From an uncultured Bacteroidota bacterium (GTDB lineage: Bacteria > Bacteroidota > Bacteroidia > Flavobacteriales > Flavobacteriaceae), in NCBI GenBank assembly GCA_902517895.1, contig CABYEA010000004.1, positions 1-64,000 on the forward strand: a stretch of DNA of 64,000 bases, read 5' to 3'. Shown here piece after piece: positions 47,033 through 56,359 of the stretch (positions within the stretch are counted from its first letter, which is position 1; every line of letters begins with the position of its first letter). A model generated the notes under the pieces. The model saw only the letters and a program-made list of their open reading frames with translations. It searched no databases and was not told the origin of the DNA. The position numbers and the translations under genes were made by a program.

Positions 47033-48895
47033 ATGAAAAAAATACTCTTTGTCATACTAATTTTTCAGTCAATTACATCATACGTAAATGCACAAGAGAA
47101 CAAACAAGAAATAGAACTTGATCAAGTAGAATTAATGTCAAGTCCAAGAATAGAAGTGAATAAAGCAGATAATTCAATTAGTATATTGACAATATCAAAT
47201 GAAGAAATTAAAAAAAATACAGCAACAAATGTTAGTGAATTATTACAACAAGTAGCTGGACTAGACATAAGAAGAAGAGGTGCTGAGGGAATGCAAGCAG
47301 ATCTCTATATAAGAGGTGGATCCTTCGACCAGACATTATTATTAATAGACGGCATAAATGTTGAAGATCCTCAAACTGGCCATCACACAATGAATATGAC
47401 AATACCGTTAGAGGTCATAGAAAAAATAGAAATAATCAAAGGCTCAGCAAGTAGAATATACGGACAAAATGCATTTACAGGGGCTGTAAACATTATTACA
47501 AAAAAGGAAATTAAAAATGATCTCTCAATAGAACTTAGTAATGGATCATTTGATCAAAAAAGAGGAAACTTCACAATACAAAAAGAACTTAAAAATTCAG
47601 ACATCTTGTTTAATTACAGCAGAAAAGAGTCTGAAGGATATAGATATAATACTGACTATGAAAATGATGAGTTTTTTATTAAAAGTAATTTTAAGATAAA
47701 AGATCAAAAAATATCAGCTATTGGGGCATTTAATCAAAGGAAGTTTGGGGCAAATGGATTCTATGCAAGTCCAGCTGCTATCGATCAATATGAAGAAACT
47801 CAAGCAAGTCTAATTGGGTTTAGCACAACATACAGAAAGAATGATTTAATATTAAAACCAAAACTTTACTGGAAAAGAAATCAAGACATGTATATATACT
47901 TAAGACAAGACCCCTCAGTTTACAGAAACTTACACATTTCTAATAAAGTGGGTGTTGAGCTTAATGCCTCAACTTCCAACTTATTGGGAAATCTAGGTTT
48001 AGGGTTTGATTTATCACAAGTTTCTCTTCAAAGTAATAACCTTGGAGAAAGAAAAAGAACTATGCTAAATATGTTTGTTGAGCAACAAGTGAAACTTAAT
48101 AATGATAAAATTGATTTTACTCCAGGGGTTGCAATAACATATTTTTCTGATGTATCAACCAAACTAAACTATCAGAATAATTTTTTTAATAATTTATTTT
48201 TCTATCCAGGTATGGATTTGGGGTATAGGTTAGATAATGACTTAAAATTATACACTAATATTGGTTTTACCTATAGAATACCTACTTACACAGATTTATT
48301 TTATTCAAGCCCTACCACTCTGGGGAATGAAAATTTAAAACTTGAAAAAGCATTTACCAAAGAAATTGGACTAAAATATTTAAAAGGTGATTTCAATTTT
48401 AATTTTTCTTTATACGAACGAGATGCGTCAGACATCATCGATTATGTTAGAAATAATGAAGTAGAGCCTTGGCAAGCAAGTAATATAAGAGAAATAAATA
48501 CCAGTGGTTTTGAATTAAGAATAGGATACAAATTTTATTTAGGTTCTTTAGGAATGCAAACGATAAATATTGGGTACAGTAATATTGACGATGATCTTTT
48601 AGAAACAGATTTCGCATTTTCTAGATATGCATTAAACTCATTGAAAAATCAAATCACTGGTACATATACATTTGAAATAAACGAAAAAATTTATTCAACA
48701 GTTACCTACAAAAATGCTGAAAGATCAGCTGAGGAAAAGTATACAGTTATAGATTTTAGAACTTCATATAAATTAGATAAATTTACTTTATCAGTTATAT
48801 TAAATAATATCCTAGATACGCAATATTCAGAAACAAATCTAGTTCCAATGCCTGGGTTTAATTCTTTAGTTGAAATTAATTATTCTATTAATTAA
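47033..48895 (+). CDS. TonB-dependent receptor, BtuB/siderophore-like size class
   Basis: 620 residues, signal peptide ending near SYVNAQE. There is no regulatory-like domain; the plug comes at once: IELDQVELMSSPRIEVNKADNSISILTISNEEIKKNTATNVSELLQQVAGLDIRRRGAEGMQADLYIRGGSFDQTLLLIDGINVEDPQTGHHTMNM, then GSASRIYGQNAFTGAVNIIT. The barrel is short (about 22 strands in 480 residues) with a late FTLSVILNNILDTQYSETN. The size and layout are those of the BtuB group, but no cobalamin riboswitch is visible in the 125-base leader region, so vitamin B12 is not supported. Its 3' end overlaps recX by eight bases tail to tail. Confidence 0.92.
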   Translation: MKKILFVILIFQSITSYVNAQENKQEIELDQVELMSSPRIEVNKADNSISILTISNEEIKKNTATNVSELLQQVAGLDIRRRGAEGMQADLYIRGGSFDQTLLLIDGINVEDPQTGHHTMNMTIPLEVIEKIEIIKGSASRIYGQNAFTGAVNIITKKEIKNDLSIELSNGSFDQKRGNFTIQKELKNSDILFNYSRKESEGYRYNTDYENDEFFIKSNFKIKDQKISAIGAFNQRKFGANGFYASPAAIDQYEETQASLIGFSTTYRKNDLILKPKLYWKRNQDMYIYLRQDPSVYRNLHISNKVGVELNASTSNLLGNLGLGFDLSQVSLQSNNLGERKRTMLNMFVEQQVKLNNDKIDFTPGVAITYFSDVSTKLNYQNNFFNNLFFYPGMDLGYRLDNDLKLYTNIGFTYRIPTYTDLFYSSPTTLGNENLKLEKAFTKEIGLKYLKGDFNFNFSLYERDASDIIDYVRNNEVEPWQASNIREINTSGFELRIGYKFYLGSLGMQTINIGYSNIDDDLLETDFAFSRYALNSLKNQITGTYTFEINEKIYSTVTYKNAERSAEEKYTVIDFRTSYKLDKFTLSVILNNILDTQYSETNLVPMPGFNSLVEINYSIN

Positions 48896-49355
48896 TATCC
48901 TTTAATTTTTTATAGATAAGGCTGTTTTCCCAACCTCTGTAAGTAAAATAATTTATAAATGATCTTTTCTTTTGATCCTTTGTTCCTTTTAAAAATTTAA
49001 TCTTATTTGTTGAAAATTCATTAAAATATTGAATATAATCCTCCTCTTTAATTTTATTAATATTGTCATCGATTATATTAATATCCAGCCCCTTTAATCT
49101 TAATTCATACTTTAATTTAATCCGTCCCCATTTTTTTATTCTTAATTTTCCCTGAATAAACATCTTTGTGTATCTATCCTCGTTTAAATAATCATTATCA
49201 ATTAATGATTGAAGTATTTTGTCTGCAGTTTTGTTTGTGGCCTTTAGAGAAAATAATTTATTTCTTACTTCCTTAATGGATCTTTCTTGATAATGACAGT
49301 AAGATTGAATCTTATCAAGTATATGCTTTTCATCTTTACTAAAACTAATATTCAT
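48888..49355 (-). CDS. recX: Regulatory protein RecX
   Basis: 155 residues. RecX limits RecA filament growth. Three-helix repeats with family wording: ILDKIQSYCHYQERSIKEVRNKLFSL, LQSLIDNDYLNEDRYTKMFIQGKLRIKKWGRIKLKYELRLKGLDINII and RSFINYFTYRGWENSLIYKKL. It overlaps the end of the TBDR gene upstream by 11 bases and is the last gene of the porZ-recO-TBDR-recX run. recA is not in the window. Confidence 0.94.
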   Translation of the reverse strand: MNISFSKDEKHILDKIQSYCHYQERSIKEVRNKLFSLKATNKTADKILQSLIDNDYLNEDRYTKMFIQGKLRIKKWGRIKLKYELRLKGLDINIIDDNINKIKEEDYIQYFNEFSTNKIKFLKGTKDQKKRSFINYFTYRGWENSLIYKKLKDIN

Positions 49356-51768
49356 AATTTATAGAAAAGATAAAGTTTAAGCCAGGGGCAGAAATACCAG
49401 ACGAATAGGGTCTATATAATTTATTTGTCATATTCTCAACCGTGAAATTTAGGTTTAATTTTTCGGAAATTGAAAATTGAGATCTCAAATTGAAAGTAAC
49501 CCATGATGGTGAATATGGATTGCCGTTGTCATCCAATGCATAAATATATGGCTTAGCTCTTTCAGACTCGGCTAAGTTGTTAAAAGATATTTCGGAATTA
49601 TAATTCAAATATGTGTCGACAGTTATATTGCCATTGTTATAAAGCAGGTGTAAATTGCCATAATTTGGTGGAATGTGTCTAACAGGCATTGCAAAGGGTA
49701 GTTGATCTAACTCATAACCAGCAATTAAGTTATGTTGAGATTTAATTCGAAAGTTCTTATTGATAAGCATATTAAGTCCAAATTCGACCCCATAAATCAA
49801 AGACTTTGAACCATTTTGAAGCGCCTGTATTTGTGATAACTCCCCATCATAAATAATTTCAGAAATACCATTATTCAAGGTGAAATCATCTCTCAATAAA
49901 GAATTATATAGATATGTGATATACGCAGAAAAATCTAATTCAATATTATTCTTTGTTCTAAAATATCCGCCAAATTCAATTCCAAAAGATCGTTCGGGCT
50001 TTAAATTTGGATTTGGGACAACCACATTACCAGGCTCAGAATCAAATACCTTAGCAAGATCGTCGATATTTGGAGATCTAAATGCAGTATTGATATTAAA
50101 CTTCCAATTATTATATATATTTCTAACCCAGCTTAATCCAATTCCACCGACAAAAGCACCATTTTCTAGCCTTGTATTTTCAAACTGAAAATCATAATAT
50201 GTGTTATTCTGTGACAAATCTGCCTCTAGAGTTGTTGAGCTGTATCTCACGCCACTCTGGAAAAAAACATCTTCTATTATTTTATTTTTATAATTAACAT
50301 ACAGCCCATAAGAGTTTAATGATGAATTATTAGGGTACCTTGTTGAAATGGGTGAAGACATAGAATTATTAATATTCAAACTTGCAGCAAATGATCCGAC
50401 ATCATTATTAATAAATTCTATCCCATATGTAATGCCCGAGTTTGGTGAAATATTTTTAAAAAAATCTAGATTAAAAGAAAATATATCTAATTGCTCTTCT
50501 CTTGAATTTAAATAAGTTTCGTTGAACTTTCTACTGTTTCTGCTTTCAGAAAATTTCTGATATGCAACTCCAAATTTTAATTCATCATATATCTTTTTAG
50601 ATTTTGGATTAAAGCTTAGTTGACTATTTATTAGCAACCACTCTTGCGGACCATAATACCATTCTGAATAATAAAGTCCTTGGCCATCCCCAACAACAAC
50701 TTGATTTTCATCATTTCTGATTAATCTATCATATCTTGGTATATTACTACTTTTTGAAAAATGAATACCTAAATCAATATTTAAATTTTCTATCGGTTTA
50801 TAAAAAATCTTCTGCATAAAATTTATTTGATCATATGCAGTATTTCTTTGAACTCTTGGATTAGGGTTTTGGATTAAGATATCTTCACCTGCATCATTAA
50901 AATCAACGTAATTTGGTCTAAAATAATCTGATGGGCCATTTTTACCCATGGTCAAATTTCCAAACTGAGATTTTGAAAAACTTGATAAAAAAGCAATTTT
51001 TTGAAGCCCATAATTAAAATCAAAGTGATACATTTTCTCAATCGATGCAGAGGAATATCTTGATCGCAGATTAAGTTGTATTTTTGGGTCAGAATTATTT
51101 GAGAGATTAGCCTTTTTTGTGTAAAAATTCATAACTCCCCCAATAGCATCACTACCATATAGAACCGATGCTGAACCCATTATAACTTCAGTGTTTTCAA
51201 TATTAGTAGGGGAAATTGAAATTACATTATGTATGTTTCCTCCTCTATAAATTGCATTATTTAACCTTACCCCGTCAACAGATAAAACTAATCTGTTAGT
51301 AGAAAGCCCTCTAATCATAGGGCTACCACCTCCTAATTGACTTTTTTGAATAAAAACATTACCTCCACTTTGGAGCAAATCAGCGCTAGTCATCGGATTT
51401 GTAAATTCAATAGCTGAATTATTAATTTGAGTAACTTTTTTTGGTACTTCTCTAAATTTTTGTGAAAATTTTGATGCTGAGATCACTACCTCATCCAATA
51501 ACTCATTGTCATAAAATAATGTAATTGTCTTGTCAAGATTAGATTTGATAAATTTAAATTCTTCAAATCCGTATTGATTAATATTTACAGTATCTCCAAT
51601 AGCAAACTTATCTAATCTGGCACCACCGTCTTTATTTGTTGTTATATATTCGTCTAAACTACTAAAAATTGATGCACCTATTACTGGCTTATTATTCTCG
51701 TCAATAACAACTAGGTTTTGTGAAAATGTGGCAATTGAAAAAAAAAATAATATATGAAATTTATTCAC
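49345..51768 (-). CDS. TonB-dependent receptor, heme/hemoglobin-receptor-like plug
   Basis: 807 residues with a signal peptide ending near FFSIATFSQ. A short regulatory-like beta domain (LVVIDENNKPVIGASIFSSLDEYITTNKDGGARL) precedes ELLDEVVISASKFSQKFREVPKKVTQI and the plug (SADLLQSGGNVFIQKSQLGGGSPMIRGLSTNRLVLSVDGVRLNNAIYRGGNIHNV, GSASVLYGSDAIGGVMNFYTK). The plug wording is closest to the hemoglobin/heme receptor group, but no heme-ligand His can be assigned with confidence. The barrel ends FIFSINYEY. It lies between recO and recX with gaps of 2 bases and an 11-base overlap, so the recombination genes depend on its transcript. Confidence 0.92.
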   Translation of the reverse strand: MNKFHILFFFSIATFSQNLVVIDENNKPVIGASIFSSLDEYITTNKDGGARLDKFAIGDTVNINQYGFEEFKFIKSNLDKTITLFYDNELLDEVVISASKFSQKFREVPKKVTQINNSAIEFTNPMTSADLLQSGGNVFIQKSQLGGGSPMIRGLSTNRLVLSVDGVRLNNAIYRGGNIHNVISISPTNIENTEVIMGSASVLYGSDAIGGVMNFYTKKANLSNNSDPKIQLNLRSRYSSASIEKMYHFDFNYGLQKIAFLSSFSKSQFGNLTMGKNGPSDYFRPNYVDFNDAGEDILIQNPNPRVQRNTAYDQINFMQKIFYKPIENLNIDLGIHFSKSSNIPRYDRLIRNDENQVVVGDGQGLYYSEWYYGPQEWLLINSQLSFNPKSKKIYDELKFGVAYQKFSESRNSRKFNETYLNSREEQLDIFSFNLDFFKNISPNSGITYGIEFINNDVGSFAASLNINNSMSSPISTRYPNNSSLNSYGLYVNYKNKIIEDVFFQSGVRYSSTTLEADLSQNNTYYDFQFENTRLENGAFVGGIGLSWVRNIYNNWKFNINTAFRSPNIDDLAKVFDSEPGNVVVPNPNLKPERSFGIEFGGYFRTKNNIELDFSAYITYLYNSLLRDDFTLNNGISEIIYDGELSQIQALQNGSKSLIYGVEFGLNMLINKNFRIKSQHNLIAGYELDQLPFAMPVRHIPPNYGNLHLLYNNGNITVDTYLNYNSEISFNNLAESERAKPYIYALDDNGNPYSPSWVTFNLRSQFSISEKLNLNFTVENMTNKLYRPYSSGISAPGLNFIFSINYEY

Positions 51769-51770
51769 AA

Positions 51771-52475
51771 TTAAAACAATTTTCTAAGCACCTCAAGTGA
51801 CTTAACAGAAACAAAATTTACAATATGGAGTCTGTAATATAAAATAATATTGTCAAGTAATTTTTTTCTTTGCACAAAAGTTAAGGTTAGTGTATTTAAA
51901 TCATCAAAATTTATGCCTAAAATCTTGTTGAAGCATTTCAGATCATCATCATATATAATATAATCTGAATCCTTTGTGTCTGTATAAAAACCATGTTGCA
52001 AATCAAAATATCGATGATTATTATTTTTCACGTCAGGGTAAAAGCCTAAAAACTTAGATAAGTTTATGAGAAAAACAATATGAAATGTTGATGAGAAAAC
52101 ATATTTATCATAGTATTTTATCGCCTCTTCAATAAAATCATATAGATGGTAATCTTTCTGCTGATGAATTAATATTTTTGATAAAACTTCGGACAAAAAT
52201 ATAATAACCCCAATCTTCTTAAAATCCGTATGAATTGTTTTAAGATTATATTTACTTTCAAAGTCCTTAAAATAATGTAGGTTTCTTTTGCTATTAAAAT
52301 CAAATTCAATTTCTAATAATGAAAGCTGTTGAAAATAATTTATTTTATTCTTTTTAGACCCACCCCTAACAATAAATGACGTTAGACCTAATTCTCTAAC
52401 GAATAATTTAATGATTAAGTCATTATCCCTATACTTCAGTTTACTTAATACAATTGCACTTGAAGAAATAATCAT
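51771..52475 (-). CDS. recO: DNA repair protein RecO
   Basis: 234 residues, normal for Bacteroidota. RecO with RecR loads RecA onto SSB-coated gaps. N-terminal OB fold: SSSAIVLSKLKYRDNDLIIKLFVRELGLTSFIVRGGSKKN, then YFQQLSLLEIEFDF, followed by the helical domain. The four-cysteine zinc site of some RecO proteins is absent (a single Cys in LKCFNKIL). Its ATG overlaps the stop of the porZ-like gene by one base (TAATG), which indicates translational coupling. Confidence 0.92.
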   Translation of the reverse strand: MIISSSAIVLSKLKYRDNDLIIKLFVRELGLTSFIVRGGSKKNKINYFQQLSLLEIEFDFNSKRNLHYFKDFESKYNLKTIHTDFKKIGVIIFLSEVLSKILIHQQKDYHLYDFIEEAIKYYDKYVFSSTFHIVFLINLSKFLGFYPDVKNNNHRYFDLQHGFYTDTKDSDYIIYDDDLKCFNKILGINFDDLNTLTLTFVQRKKLLDNIILYYRLHIVNFVSVKSLEVLRKLF

Positions 52476-54847
52476 TAGCGAACAATCATTAATTTTAAAA
52501 CCTTAGTTTCATACGAGTCTAAATCTGACAGCATAATAATATAAACTCCAGATGAAACAAGTCTATTTCTCAAATTTTTTCCGTTCCAAAATGCAGTTCC
52601 GCCATCGATTTCTAAATTGAAATTTCTATACCTAGAATTGATGTTTGACTGAGCTTCGGCTACCAAATTTCCTTCAATATCGGTTATCTTAATATTTACA
52701 TTCTGAGTCAAGCCAGTAATTTTAACCTTTTCAAACTCAGTGTTAAACTCTGGCCGAACAGGATTAGGATAGACATATGTGTTAGAAAAATTTTCAGAGC
52801 TAGAAGAACTTCCCGTATTATAACTTACTAAACCATGGTCAGTCGCAAAGTATACCTTTCCATTTGAATAATTTATACTAATATCATTAATATTATTTGA
52901 TGGAAGTGGTGAGTTTTCTTTTGTGAAATGGTGAATTGTTTGTTGGCCATTTGGTGAGAAATAAAATACTCCTGATCCAATTGTTGCTACCCACTTATTA
53001 TTTGCTCCATCTACTTCAATATCAGAAATGTATTGTTGCTCTAAAAGTTCCCTAGGTATACCATCTTCTAAAATTACAATTTGTTGTGTTGTAACAACTG
53101 AAGTGTCAAAAAAATTAGATGTATTATATAGAACTCTTAAGCCCTGAATTGTACCAATCCAAAGGTGGTTGTTATTATCAACAGCTATAGACTTTACATT
53201 TGAAGAAGGCATATTTGATTGATCTTGACTAAATACTTTTCGTAATCGGTCTGTTCCAGATTCATTATTAAATCCAATTAATCCAGACCTTAGTGCTGCT
53301 ATCCATTTGTTTCCATAATCATCTACTTCAATATCATTAAACCCAAGTTCATCCTGAAATCCATCATTGATAATCTCAGTAAAATCATAACTATTCCAAC
53401 TGTTATTCTCCAGGTTAAAAGATTTTAGCGGACTGTCTATTCTTGAATTTAAAACCCATAAAACTCCATTTTGATCAAATTCTATATCAGAAATTCTTAC
53501 ACTCTCGTATAACGGATCATTGACAGATAAAGATTCTAATCCACTGTTATTATTTTGATATATCTCAATAATATCCAAATTCTCAATTTCTAATAAACCA
53601 CCGTGAAAAGAACTAATGAAAACATTGTCATTATTAAAAGGGTTAATCGATATATTATTGAGATTTACTGCCTGATCTGGCACACTATCTTGACTTATAT
53701 TAAACCACGATTGCAAGTTTTCATCATAAGCGCTGATGCCACTTAATTTTAAAGGATATGGATTAAAGTACTCAGTGAAATCACCATACGTAACCCAAGT
53801 TTTATTATTTAATGTTTCCACAGAAAATATGTTGTTTTCTGTAGGACCATTAGGTTTTATATATGAAAATACCCCACTATTACTTAAAATTAAAACTCCT
53901 TTTTCCTCAGTTGCTAAATATATATTATTGTTTTTAATAATGGCTTCATTAAAACTGACCGAATATGTTTCAGCATCAATGTTATTAATTAATTGTGATA
54001 GTTGATCATCATAAATCAGGCATTCTTCATCCGTGATGATTATAATTTTTGAATCGGTTGATTTAACATTAATTATTTGATTTTCTATCGTTAGTAAACT
54101 TGTTATATCATCATCATCAATAGTAATTATGCTATTATCGTTATAAAAAAATATATCATCACCATCGTAAAACAACTCTTGAGTATCTCCAAAATAAATA
54201 TTCTGCCAATTATTAAAGTCAATAAGATTTGAGTTGGCATTCGCTCTCAATATTCCTAATTCAGGGCTAGAGGCATAAATAAAACTTTCATGTATAACAG
54301 TGCTTGTTATATTAATTTGTGACGCTAGATCCCCAATGTAATAAGTGTCTCCAAACTCATTTCTATTTAAATTATAAATTGAAATGCCATACCCTGTTGA
54401 AATTAATAATTGATCACCATTTTGAAAAAAATGATTAATTATTTTTTTATTAGATGTTATTGTTGGCTTATTCACAATATCATAAATATTAATAATTGAA
54501 TTTGAATTTAAATCTATCATTTGAAGAAATCCACTATTGTAACCTATAACTATTTTATTATTAGTTTCAGAGAAATAAAAAGCTGAAATTTCATCTCCAG
54601 ATAATTCGTTTAGTGTGTCAAATTTTTCAATTTGATTGTCTGAGATGTCATAGGAGAAAATTGAATTATATGATGCAAAATATATTACTGATTCACCGTT
54701 ATCTATTCCTGAAATTAAATTATAAGAAAAATATGCATCCCAATTTGAATAAATTGATGTTTCATTTTCTATTGACAGTTTATTTTGTTGGCCATAAAAT
54801 AAACTGACGGTTAGAAATAAAAACAAAAAAAAACGAGTTTTTAACAT
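52475..54847 (-). CDS. porZ: PorZ-like beta-propeller protein with T9SS type A sorting domain
   Basis: 790 residues, signal peptide ending near LFYGQQ. The body is made of propeller blades of the two-component-regulator type (GVLWVLNSRIDSPLKSF, GNKWIAALRSGLIGFN, NHLWIGTIQGLRVL, NKWVATIGSGVFYFS, GKVYFATDHGLVSYN). The C-terminus VYPNPVRPEFNTEFEKVKITGL ... GVYIIMLSDLDSYETKVLKLMIV is a type A sorting domain. PorZ of Porphyromonas gingivalis has this architecture and is part of the T9SS surface attachment complex that delivers anionic LPS. I recall a porZ-like gene next to recO in flavobacteria. The symbol is based on architecture and place, not alignment. Confidence 0.8.
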   Translation of the reverse strand: MLKTRFFLFLFLTVSLFYGQQNKLSIENETSIYSNWDAYFSYNLISGIDNGESVIYFASYNSIFSYDISDNQIEKFDTLNELSGDEISAFYFSETNNKIVIGYNSGFLQMIDLNSNSIINIYDIVNKPTITSNKKIINHFFQNGDQLLISTGYGISIYNLNRNEFGDTYYIGDLASQINITSTVIHESFIYASSPELGILRANANSNLIDFNNWQNIYFGDTQELFYDGDDIFFYNDNSIITIDDDDITSLLTIENQIINVKSTDSKIIIITDEECLIYDDQLSQLINNIDAETYSVSFNEAIIKNNNIYLATEEKGVLILSNSGVFSYIKPNGPTENNIFSVETLNNKTWVTYGDFTEYFNPYPLKLSGISAYDENLQSWFNISQDSVPDQAVNLNNISINPFNNDNVFISSFHGGLLEIENLDIIEIYQNNNSGLESLSVNDPLYESVRISDIEFDQNGVLWVLNSRIDSPLKSFNLENNSWNSYDFTEIINDGFQDELGFNDIEVDDYGNKWIAALRSGLIGFNNESGTDRLRKVFSQDQSNMPSSNVKSIAVDNNNHLWIGTIQGLRVLYNTSNFFDTSVVTTQQIVILEDGIPRELLEQQYISDIEVDGANNKWVATIGSGVFYFSPNGQQTIHHFTKENSPLPSNNINDISINYSNGKVYFATDHGLVSYNTGSSSSSENFSNTYVYPNPVRPEFNTEFEKVKITGLTQNVNIKITDIEGNLVAEAQSNINSRYRNFNLEIDGGTAFWNGKNLRNRLVSSGVYIIMLSDLDSYETKVLKLMIVR

Positions 54848-54910
54848 AAGATACTAGGAACTATTTCTAATAAACGATAAATATACCAGTATAATATATA
54901 ATATAAAAAA

Positions 54911-56254
54911 TTAGATTACTCCTTGAGCCAGCATGGCATCAGCAACTTTTACAAATCCAGCAATATTTGCACCTTTGACATAATTAATATATCCATTTTT
55001 CTGTTTTCCATGCTCAATACAAGAGTTATGTATGTTTAACATGATTTCACGAAGCTTTTGATCAACCTCTTCCCTTGTCCAATTATATCTAAGAGAATTT
55101 TGCGTCATTTCCAATCCTGAAGTTGCCACACCCCCTGCATTTGCCGCTTTTCCAGGTGCAAATAAAATTTTTGCTTTAATAAAAACATCAATAGCCTCCT
55201 TAGTTGAAGGCATATTAGCTCCTTCACTTACACACTTACATCCATTGGATATAAGAATTTTAGCATCTTTTCCATCTAATTCATTCTGAGTAGCACAGGG
55301 CAATGCAATGTCACACTTAACAGACCAAGGAGTTTTTCCTTTTTTAAAAACTGCTTTGGGATATTTTTTTACATATTCACTGATTCTACCACGTTGAGTG
55401 TTTTTTAGGTACATTATGAATTTTAATTTTTCTTCATCTATTCCAGATGAGTCATAAATAAATCCTGATGAATCAGACATTGTTAGTACTTTTCCGCCAA
55501 AATGCAATACTTTCTCAGCAGCATATTGGGCTACATTCCCTGAACCAGAAATAACAACCTTTTTGCCTTTTATTCCGTCATTTTTTTGGGCTAACATATC
55601 TTGAATAAAATAAACAGTACCATACCCAGTTGCCTCAGGTCTAATCAATGAGCCACCCCATGACATACCTTTTCCTGTGAGCACACCGGTAAATTCATTT
55701 GCTAGTTTTCTGTATTGACCATACATAAACCCGATTTCTCTTCCGCCAACTCCGATATCTCCTGCAGGCACATCGGTATTTGGGCCTATGTGCCTATACA
55801 ATTCCGTCATGAAGGCCTGACAAAATCTCATAATTTCATTTTCACTTCTGCCTTTTGGGTCAAAATCACTACCGCCTTTTCCTCCACCCATTGGTAGAGT
55901 TGTTAAACTATTTTTAAAAACCTGTTCAAAAGCTAAAAATTTAAGTATGCTCATATTTACAGAGGGGTGAAATCTAAGGCCTCCTTTATAAGGGCCAATA
56001 GCAGAATTCATTTGAATTCTATAACCTCTGTTTACCCAAATTTCTCCTTTATCATCCACCCATGAAACTCTGAATGCTAAAGCTCTTTCAGGTTCACACA
56101 TTCTCATTAATATATTTTTTCCACGATAAATGTCATTTTCAATTATGTATGGAATTACAGTTTCGGCTACTTCTTCAACCGCTTGCATAAATTCAGCTTG
56201 GTGTCCGTCTCTCTTACGAACGATATTTAAAAAAGCGTCTATCTTTCTTTTCAT
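54911..56254 (-). CDS. gdhA: NADP-specific glutamate dehydrogenase
   Basis: 447 residues, the hexameric 50-kDa type. Assimilates ammonium into 2-oxoglutarate. GPYKGGLRFHPSVN, the catalytic Lys region LPMGGGKGGSDFDPKGRSENEIMRFCQAF, PAGDIGVGGREIGFMYGQYRKL, Rossmann VVISGSGNVAQYAAEKVLHFGG with SDSSG following, and the end KGANIAGFVKVADAMLAQGVI. The Ser after the nucleotide-binding strand (SDSSGF) is usual for NADP forms. It has a 105-base leader region of its own containing CCTAAT/ATTAGG arms (56273-56278 and 56306-56311 approximately), so it is probably transcribed alone. Confidence 0.97.
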   Translation of the reverse strand: MKRKIDAFLNIVRKRDGHQAEFMQAVEEVAETVIPYIIENDIYRGKNILMRMCEPERALAFRVSWVDDKGEIWVNRGYRIQMNSAIGPYKGGLRFHPSVNMSILKFLAFEQVFKNSLTTLPMGGGKGGSDFDPKGRSENEIMRFCQAFMTELYRHIGPNTDVPAGDIGVGGREIGFMYGQYRKLANEFTGVLTGKGMSWGGSLIRPEATGYGTVYFIQDMLAQKNDGIKGKKVVISGSGNVAQYAAEKVLHFGGKVLTMSDSSGFIYDSSGIDEEKLKFIMYLKNTQRGRISEYVKKYPKAVFKKGKTPWSVKCDIALPCATQNELDGKDAKILISNGCKCVSEGANMPSTKEAIDVFIKAKILFAPGKAANAGGVATSGLEMTQNSLRYNWTREEVDQKLREIMLNIHNSCIEHGKQKNGYINYVKGANIAGFVKVADAMLAQGVI

Positions 56255-56359
56255 AATTAATAATTTTCAGTGCCCTAATCAGGGGGAAATTTAATTTTCA
56301 ATAAAATTAGGCATTTAAAATTTTTGTTTTACCAAAAAAAAAGAGAATAATTAACAATT

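Noticed and set aside
49880-50188. 102-residue plus-strand ORF inside the TBDR at 49345
   Set aside because: Antisense shadow with low-complexity composition and no homology that I recognise.
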